Below are positions 6,308 to 11,182 of a stretch of DNA of 11,182 nucleotides, one piece after another; position 1 is the first letter of the stretch; the number at the start of each line of letters is the position of its first letter. The position numbers were made by a program, and so were the translations under genes. Source of the stretch: Acidobacteriota bacterium (GTDB lineage: Bacteria > Acidobacteriota > Terriglobia > Bryobacterales > Bryobacteraceae); contig JAMCRM010000167.1 of NCBI GenBank assembly GCA_023380575.1, positions 1 to 11,182 on the forward strand, in the 5' to 3' direction. The notes under the pieces are model-generated. The model was not told where the DNA came from. It made no database searches and was given only the letters and a program-made list of their open reading frames with translations.

Positions 6308-8587
6308 ATGAATCGCACCAATATTGCCCCCATGCCGATCTCCTCGGCTTGGTATCAGGCGGCCATCCTGACGTACCTTTTGGGGTTTACGATTCTCGGG
6401 GTCTGCGCCTATCTCGTGTACTCCGAAGGCCCGCCGATTCCCGAACGTGTAATCTCTGGCGGTCAGGTGCTTTTCACGCGCCAGAACATTGTCGACGGCA
6501 TGCAGGTCTTCGAGCGGAACGGAGTCATGGAATATGGAACCGTGTACGGCCACGGCGCCTATCTGGGACCGGATTTCACGGCGGATTACCTGCACAGAAG
6601 CGCCGAATCCATGCTCGCGGGGTACCGTAAACGTCCCGCGGCTGGAGTTTCCGCGCAAGGGCAGGTCATCGCGGAACTGCACCGGAACACGTATGACCCG
6701 GAGACACAATCCCTTGAGTGGAGCGAAACGAGGGCGGCGGCCCACCGCGACTTAGTCGCGTACTACACCCAAATCTTCAGCCAGCCTCGCAGCGCCGGCG
6801 GGCGGCAGCCGGATTGGATTCCAATCCCCGGGGAAGTCCGCAATCTGACCGCGTTCTTCGCATGGACGGCATGGACTGCGGCCGTGAACCGTCCCGGGCA
6901 ACCCATCACTTATACAAACAACTGGCCGCCCGAACCGCTTGCCGGAAATGCATTGACGGCGGACTCCGTGACCTGGAGCGTGGTGTCCATCATCTTCCTG
7001 CTGGGTGGAGCGGGGCTTGTCTTCTACTTCTTTGGTAGATACGATTGGCTGGGATGGGGCACGGCTCCACGCACCGTTCACATCCGGCCCGTCGAGCAGT
7101 TCGCGCTTACGCCCGCGCAGCGCGTGGTTGTCTGGTTCCTCGTAGTTACCTCGCTCCTTTTTGTCCTCCAGACGCTGCTTGGCGGCCTGGCCGCGCACTA
7201 CCGCGCGGAACCGGGCAACTTCTTCGGTTTCGATATCGCGCGCTACCTCCCGTACAACATCGCCCGGACCTGGCACCTTCAGCTTGCCATCTTTTGGGTA
7301 TCCGCATCCTTCCTTGCCACGGGTATTTTCATTCTCCCCCTGATTTCCGGGCGCGAACCGCGGGGGCAGGCTGCGCTTTCGGCGACTCTGCTCGGCGCCG
7401 TGGCCCTGGTCGTATTCGGAAGCCTCATCGGCGAGTACGCGGGAGTGAAGGGCTGGATCTCGTCCCCCTTCTGGTTCTGGATTGGCCATCAGGGCTGGGA
7501 GTACCTCGATCTCGGCCGCATCTGGCAGGTACTGCTCGTGATCGGCCTGCTCTTCTGGGTCTTCATTCTGTACCGCGGCCTCAAAGGCGCCATGGCTCGC
7601 GAACACCCGGGGCGAATGCCGTGGCTGCTGTTCTACTCCGCCCTCTCCATCCCCTTGTTCTATGCCGTCGGCCTGCTCGCCAGCCCGAGCAAGGCATTTC
7701 TACTGACCGATTTTTGGAGGTTCTGGGTAGTTCACCTCTGGGTGGAGGATTTTCTGGAACTCTTCACCACGGTGGTGGTCGCGTATATGTTCGTGCTTCT
7801 GGGAATGGTTCGGGTGGAGACGGCCATCCGTGTGATCTACCTCGATATCATCCTGTACTCCATCGGCGGCGTGGTCGGCACGATGCACCACCTGTATTTC
7901 AGCGGCAGCCCCGCGGCAATCCTGGCACTCGGCGCCTCCTTTTCCGCCATGGAGGTTATCCCGCTGCTGCTGCTCACGCTCGAAGCGTGGGGCTTCATCC
8001 ACTCTGGCGCGCGTTCCGCCGTCGGGGCGATCCATCCGCACCGCTGGGCCGTCTGGTTCCTGGTGGCGGTGGGAGTCTGGAACTTCTTCGGCGCCGGCGT
8101 CTTCGGTTTCCTGATCAATCTTCCGGTGGTGAGCTATTACGAGATCGGCACCAACCTGACGGCCAACCATGGCCACACGGCCATGATGGGTGTCTACGGC
8201 ATGCTGGCGGTCGGGCTTCTGCTTTTCTGCCTCCGCTACCTGATGGATCCGGCCCATTGGAGCGACCGCCTGGCCAAGACATCCTTTTGGTCTTTGAACA
8301 TTGGCCTGGCCTGGATGGCGTTTTGTAACCTGTTTCCCGTCGGGATCGTGCAGCTCTATACCGCGGTAGGGACCGGCTACTGGTACGCCCGCAGCCTGGA
8401 TTTCCTGAGGCAGCGCTGGGTCAACATTCTCGAGTGGGCGCGGCTGCCCGGAGACGTTTTGTTTATTTTCGGCGGCGCCATCCTGCTGCTGATTCTGTGC
8501 TTACGAGCGGTCCGGCACCCCAACCGGGGAGCGCTGCCGCCCGCAACGGATCTGCCCGAACCGCTCTACACCGAGGAATCCGCCTGA
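6308..8587 (+). CDS. norZ: Quinol-dependent nitric oxide reductase (qNOR)
   Basis: An integral cytoplasmic-membrane enzyme reducing 2 NO to N2O and water with electrons from quinol, used in NO detoxification or denitrification. It has 759 residues, the usual qNOR length. TM1 (about 16-38) is followed by a periplasmic domain (about 45-215) that resembles NorC but has no CxxCH haem-c motif, which marks the quinol type. A NorB-like core of about 13 helices follows. Ligand motifs are all present: H323 in RTWHLQLAIFW and H623 (low-spin haem b); H476 and E480 in HLWVE, plus H527-H528 (FeB site); H621 in NHGHT (haem b3); and conserved E484 and E549. No norD, norQ or NO-responsive regulator lies next to it, consistent with a stand-alone qNOR. 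The start at 6308 has no Shine-Dalgarno sequence; Met9 is no better. It converges on sulfatase A with 6 bp between the stops. Confidence 0.96.
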   Translation: MNRTNIAPMPISSAWYQAAILTYLLGFTILGVCAYLVYSEGPPIPERVISGGQVLFTRQNIVDGMQVFERNGVMEYGTVYGHGAYLGPDFTADYLHRSAESMLAGYRKRPAAGVSAQGQVIAELHRNTYDPETQSLEWSETRAAAHRDLVAYYTQIFSQPRSAGGRQPDWIPIPGEVRNLTAFFAWTAWTAAVNRPGQPITYTNNWPPEPLAGNALTADSVTWSVVSIIFLLGGAGLVFYFFGRYDWLGWGTAPRTVHIRPVEQFALTPAQRVVVWFLVVTSLLFVLQTLLGGLAAHYRAEPGNFFGFDIARYLPYNIARTWHLQLAIFWVSASFLATGIFILPLISGREPRGQAALSATLLGAVALVVFGSLIGEYAGVKGWISSPFWFWIGHQGWEYLDLGRIWQVLLVIGLLFWVFILYRGLKGAMAREHPGRMPWLLFYSALSIPLFYAVGLLASPSKAFLLTDFWRFWVVHLWVEDFLELFTTVVVAYMFVLLGMVRVETAIRVIYLDIILYSIGGVVGTMHHLYFSGSPAAILALGASFSAMEVIPLLLLTLEAWGFIHSGARSAVGAIHPHRWAVWFLVAVGVWNFFGAGVFGFLINLPVVSYYEIGTNLTANHGHTAMMGVYGMLAVGLLLFCLRYLMDPAHWSDRLAKTSFWSLNIGLAWMAFCNLFPVGIVQLYTAVGTGYWYARSLDFLRQRWVNILEWARLPGDVLFIFGGAILLLILCLRAVRHPNRGALPPATDLPEPLYTEESA

Positions 8588-8596
8588 GCCGGCTCA
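8585..8596. other. 12-bp palindrome joining two convergent stop codons
   Basis: TGAGCCGGCTCA is a perfect palindrome whose two ends are the norZ stop (TGA, 8585-8587) and the sulfatase A stop (8594-8596 read on the minus strand). It is the entire space between the two genes. As a hairpin it would have at most four pairs around a 4-nt loop, so it is a weak candidate for a bidirectional terminator. Confidence 0.35.
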
Positions 8597-8924
8597 ATTG
8601 CGGTCGTAGTGCCGGCCCGCCAGAATACGGGCTTCGTACTGCTCCCGCAGGAGCTTATCGTGAGCCCGGATCTCCCCCGCGAAGGCCGGGTCGTCCGCCA
8701 GGTTGTTCATCTCCCAGGGGTCTTTCTCCATGTCGTAGAACATGCAGTAATCGTGCACCTGGAAGCGGTTCACGCGCGCGGGGTCGAAGATGCTGGCTTC
8801 GCCGGAATCGGTCAGGAACGGCTTCTCGAAATCCCTGGTCGATTTATAGAACTTCACGTACTTATAGCGGCCGGTGCGCACGATGTGGGTGGTAAGCTGC
8901 AACTCCGCGAAGACGCTGTCCCGC
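8594..8924. repeat. Direct repeat copy 1 (sulfatase A 3' end)
   Basis: These 331 bp align without gaps to 10852-11182 in the same orientation, with 58 mismatches by hand count (about 82% identity). The unit is the last 109 codons and stop codon of each sulfatase gene. It is a paralogous gene duplication rather than a separate repeat element, and the homology presumably continues beyond the right edge. Confidence 0.9.
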
Positions 8925-10030
8925 CACGGGGTGCCGCGGCCTTCGACGAGCGGGCGCAGGCTCTGGCCGCGGGCGTGCGGAGGCGCCTGGATTCCCGCGT
9001 AGTCGCATACCGTGGGCATGATATCCACGCCCGAAACCAGGTGGGAGGTGTCCACCACGCCCTGCCGGAAATGCCCGGGCCAGCTCGCGATGAACGGCAC
9101 CTTCAACGCGGAATCGAACGGAAACCACTTCTGCAAGCGGCCGTGGCGGCCCAGACCTTCCCCATGGTCGCCGGTGAAGATCATAAGGGTGTCGCCACCG
9201 CGCTCCTCCACGGCGTTCAGCATGCGCCCCACGTCGCCGTCGAGCTTTTCGATCATGCGCGCGTAATCGTGTATGTAGTAGCGCCACCCGGCATCGGTGA
9301 AACGGCCGGCGTTGCCCATCGCGAAAGGCACCCGCGGGTTGAGCAGGTGGTTGGGGGGCAGCGGGGGCAGTTTGTCGCCGAGTTGGAAGATCTCGTCATT
9401 GCGAACCAGTCGCGGCCAGAAGCAGATATCGTGCGGGTTCAGCAGACCGGCCACCATCAGGAACGGGCGCGGGCCGCGATGGTTACGGATGTAGGCTTCC
9501 ACGCTCGAGGAAACTTCGTAGTCGGAAACGCCGCCCGTGACTTCGTTGCCCACCGGCATGGTGTCGAAGCCCGGAATCTTGCGGTTCCCCGAGACCAGCG
9601 GATAGTTCCACTGGCCGCCGATGTGCCACTTCCCGCAATACACGCGTTCGTAATCGCTGTTCTGTTCGAACCACTGCCCCATGTTCGGAACGTTCCGGTC
9701 GATGCCGATATTGTTCTGGATCACGCCCGTCTCCACCGACCAGCGCCCGGTGAAGATGGCCGAGCGCGCCGGGCAGCACACCGGGTTTTCGCTGTGGGAT
9801 TGGGTGAACGACACGCCGCGCGTAATCAGGCGGTCCAGATTCGGCGTAGTCACCCAGTGCGCTGCCCACTGGCGGTCCGGATATTGGGCGCGATGCGCCG
9901 ATATGGCATCGATGCACATCTGGTCGCAAACCACGATCAGGATGTTGGGCCGCCCGGCAGCCGCCCGTGCCGGCCATGCCGCCGCGGCCGTTCCGGCTTT
10001 TAGAAGATCCCGCCTGCTGATTGCGCTCAT
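8594..10030 (-). CDS. Tat-exported type I (formylglycine) sulfatase, copy A
   Basis: Hydrolyses a sulfate ester, probably on a glycan; the substrate cannot be read from the sequence. The start is ATG 10030-10028, preceded by GAGGAGG (10037-10043, 6 nt away), giving 478 residues. Residues 1-25 are a twin-arginine signal (SRRDLLKAGTAAAAWPARAAA). The sulfatase fold opens with PNILIVVCDQM (metal ligand D36). The type I signature C85-C-P-A-R89 contains the Cys converted to formylglycine. GKWH (133-136), NPHD (198-201), TGDHGE (286-291, metal ligands D288/H289) and a Lys at 310 complete the expected active site. It overlaps the upstream gene's stop by ATGA, so translation is likely coupled. A sulfatase-maturing enzyme must be encoded elsewhere. 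Its C-terminus is 83% identical to that of the partial sulfatase upstream. Family (arylsulfatase, heparan-type or other subfamily) is unresolved. Confidence 0.94.
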   Translation of the reverse strand: MSAISRRDLLKAGTAAAAWPARAAAGRPNILIVVCDQMCIDAISAHRAQYPDRQWAAHWVTTPNLDRLITRGVSFTQSHSENPVCCPARSAIFTGRWSVETGVIQNNIGIDRNVPNMGQWFEQNSDYERVYCGKWHIGGQWNYPLVSGNRKIPGFDTMPVGNEVTGGVSDYEVSSSVEAYIRNHRGPRPFLMVAGLLNPHDICFWPRLVRNDEIFQLGDKLPPLPPNHLLNPRVPFAMGNAGRFTDAGWRYYIHDYARMIEKLDGDVGRMLNAVEERGGDTLMIFTGDHGEGLGRHGRLQKWFPFDSALKVPFIASWPGHFRQGVVDTSHLVSGVDIMPTVCDYAGIQAPPHARGQSLRPLVEGRGTPWRDSVFAELQLTTHIVRTGRYKYVKFYKSTRDFEKPFLTDSGEASIFDPARVNRFQVHDYCMFYDMEKDPWEMNNLADDPAFAGEIRAHDKLLREQYEARILAGRHYDRN

Positions 10031-10824
10031 CGCCCGCCTCCTCGCCGTTCGATTTGATAGCGGGCCGGCTTCCCGCAAGATTCCTTCAGCACAAAAAGCT
10101 CGCAACCCGTGACCGCGAACAACACGCGGTTGGCTTCGTCCACCCAGTACGTGGTCGGAATAACGCCCGTGCCCGTATGTTCGTAGACCGCGAGCGGGGT
10201 TTGCTTGCCCCCGAGGATCACGGGTTCCACCAGCCGGAACCGGAACTCCTGGTTGCCGCGGATTTCATCCACCTCGTCCAGCAGGGAGAAATGCGCGGTC
10301 GCGTCCGTTTTCCTGGGGAAGCGCTGGGCGGCTTCCATGAGGGTCCATTTGGCGGCGCACGGTTCCACCGGCACGCTCACGCGCCGCTTGTGATTTCCTG
10401 TGGCGATCACGGCCGCGCCCCGTTCCACCCGCCCCTGCTTTCGCAAACCGCTGCCGAGATAGGGATCTTCCTCGGCCGTGCGGGCCATTCTCGAAAACGA
10501 TTTCCAACTTTCGAGCGCTCCCACAGGCCCCATGGCGCATTCAAACTGCGCGTCCACAAAGAAGTAGAATTCCGAAGTCCCGCGCCGGCTGCTGCGGACA
10601 TCGAGCGTAAAACCGCGCCGGGTCTTCGAGCGCGCCAGCCGGAACTCGCCTTGCGGCATGAAGTAGACTTCCTTGGCGGTCACTCCGGGCACCTCGAAAT
10701 GCTGCCAGGTCTGGACCCATTCACCGGCCGGGTCGAAGGGGCCTTCCGGGGGCTGGTACGAGGACACCACAGGCGCTATGCGTTCCAGCAGATAGGCGTT
10801 AAACGGCAACGCGGATGTCGGCAT
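10027..10824 (-). CDS. Unrecognised 265-residue protein between two sulfatases
   Basis: I do not recognise this family. The gene is well supported: ATG 10824-10822 has a perfect AAGGAG (10831-10836) 6 nt upstream, and its stop TGA (10029-10027) overlaps the sulfatase A start as ATGA. It begins 27 bp after sulfatase B ends. No signal peptide or membrane segment is evident at the N-terminus (MPTSALPFNAYLLERIAPVV), so a cytoplasmic location is the simplest reading. The protein looks beta-rich with alternating hydrophobics, for example EFYFFVDAQFEC (85-96), FRFRLVEPVIL (194-204) and YWVDEANRVLFAVTGCELFV (226-245). The last segment resembles the paired strands of lipoprotein-like or outer-surface beta-barrel folds, but this is not an assignment. 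Four Cys occur (96, 156, 241, 250). Operon position suggests a role linked to the sulfatase substrate. Confidence 0.85.
   Translation of the reverse strand: MPTSALPFNAYLLERIAPVVSSYQPPEGPFDPAGEWVQTWQHFEVPGVTAKEVYFMPQGEFRLARSKTRRGFTLDVRSSRRGTSEFYFFVDAQFECAMGPVGALESWKSFSRMARTAEEDPYLGSGLRKQGRVERGAAVIATGNHKRRVSVPVEPCAAKWTLMEAAQRFPRKTDATAHFSLLDEVDEIRGNQEFRFRLVEPVILGGKQTPLAVYEHTGTGVIPTTYWVDEANRVLFAVTGCELFVLKESCGKPARYQIERRGGGR
10037..10043 (-). promoter_or_regulatory. Shine-Dalgarno site fixing the sulfatase A start
   Basis: GAGGAGG on the minus strand lies 6 nt before ATG 10030. It sits inside the end of the 265-residue gene and decides against an in-frame ATG at 10105, which would bury the Tat signal 25 residues inside the protein. 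Confidence 0.8.
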
Positions 10825-10851
10825 TGATTGCTCCTTAGTCGTATAACGATC

Positions 10852-11182
10852 TCAATTGCGATCGTAGTGCCGGCCCGGCAGTATCCGGGCTTCGTATTGC
10901 TCACCGAGCAGCTTATCGTGAGCTCGGATTTCACCGGCGAAGGCCGGGTCTTCCGCCAGATTGTTCAACTCCCAGGGATCTTTCTCCATATCGTGCGCAC
11001 GGCCGTAGTCGTGTACCTGAAGACGGGTGGTGCGCGCGGGGTCGAACGCGGTGGCCTCGCCGGAATCGGTCAGGAAAGGTTTTTCGAAATTGCCGCTTGA
11101 TTTGTAAAACTTCACGTATTTATAGCGGGCCGTGCGCACGATGTAGGTGGTAAACTGCAACTCTGCGAAAACGCTATCCCGC
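10852..11182 (-). CDS. Type I sulfatase, copy B, C-terminal fragment
   Basis: The last 109 codons of a minus-strand gene that enters from the right edge; the frame stays open to 11182 (RDSVFAELQ reads through an apparent TTG start at 11160). The stop is TGA at 10854-10852. It aligns without gaps to residues 370-478 of sulfatase A with 90 identities, including RYKYVKFYKS, FEKPFLTDSGEA, the DMEKDPWE motif typical of sulfatase C-termini, and the HYDRN end. The active-site half lies outside the window, so whether it is catalytically intact cannot be judged. Differences cluster at positions 418-432 of A (VNRFQVHDYCMFYD versus TTRLQVHDYGRAHD), suggesting some divergence near the substrate side. It leads the operon part visible here: 27 bp before the 265-residue gene, then sulfatase A. 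Confidence 0.92.
   Translation of the reverse strand, partial: RDSVFAELQFTTYIVRTARYKYVKFYKSSGNFEKPFLTDSGEATAFDPARTTRLQVHDYGRAHDMEKDPWELNNLAEDPAFAGEIRAHDKLLGEQYEARILPGRHYDRN
10852..11182. repeat. Direct repeat copy 2 (sulfatase B 3' end)
   Basis: Partner of 8594-8924, same orientation, about 82% identical over 331 bp without gaps. The start-to-start distance is 2258 bp, so the duplicated unit may be sulfatase plus the intervening gene, or sulfatase alone. Only sequence to the right would show which. Confidence 0.9.

Noticed and set aside
8609..10003. 464-codon plus-strand open frame opposite sulfatase A
   Set aside because: Sulfatase A has the full type I active site. The opposite frame shows no motif and would continue directly from the norZ junction without a ribosome site.
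10031..10105. 25-residue N-terminal extension of sulfatase A to an ATG at 10105
   Set aside because: It would bury the Tat signal, overlaps the upstream gene by 79 bp, and ignores the GAGGAGG site placed correctly for ATG 10030.
1..11182. CRISPR array, tRNA/rRNA genes, transposase or integrase
   Set aside because: Looked for and not seen: there is no regularly spaced short repeat, no tRNA-like cloverleaf with a CCA end, and no coding region resembling a mobile-element enzyme. The only long direct repeat is the sulfatase gene pair.

Overview
This 11.2 kb window is GC-rich and densely coding. It looks like a soil or environmental glycan-degrading bacterium, most plausibly an Acidobacteriota of the Bryobacterales/Solibacter type. 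That guess rests on the mix of Tat-exported glycosidases and sulfatases, a DUF5107-TPR protein and a solitary quinol nitric oxide reductase. Planctomycetota or Verrucomicrobiota remain possible, because no marker gene is present.

Left block (minus strand, 1-2567): a Tat-exported DUF1680/GH127-type beta-L-arabinofuranosidase with an N-terminal discoidin (F5/8C) domain is followed 26 bp later by the start of another secreted protein that leaves the window, possibly also a glycosidase. A short divergent intergenic region (2568-2678) separates this pair from a plus-strand gene for a 1141-residue exported DUF5107-TPR protein (2679-6104).

Central block (6105-8587): a 203-bp intergenic region is unusually rich in inverted repeats, including an 88-bp composite palindromic element. 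It precedes norZ, a quinol-dependent nitric oxide reductase whose metal-ligand motifs are all present. Its start codon has no visible Shine-Dalgarno sequence.

Right block (minus strand, 8594-11182): an apparent three-gene operon runs sulfatase B (3' end only), an unrecognised 265-residue protein, then sulfatase A. The unknown protein and sulfatase A overlap by ATGA. The two sulfatases are close paralogues, 90/109 residues identical over the shared C-terminus by hand count, so the locus arose by a local duplication. norZ and sulfatase A converge with only 6 bp between their stop codons.

Taken together, two glycan-processing operons (arabinose-containing and sulfated substrates, by inference) flank an NO-detoxification or denitrification gene that has no obvious pathway link to them. 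The least explained items are the 265-residue sulfatase partner, the palindromic element upstream of norZ, and the DUF5107-TPR protein.
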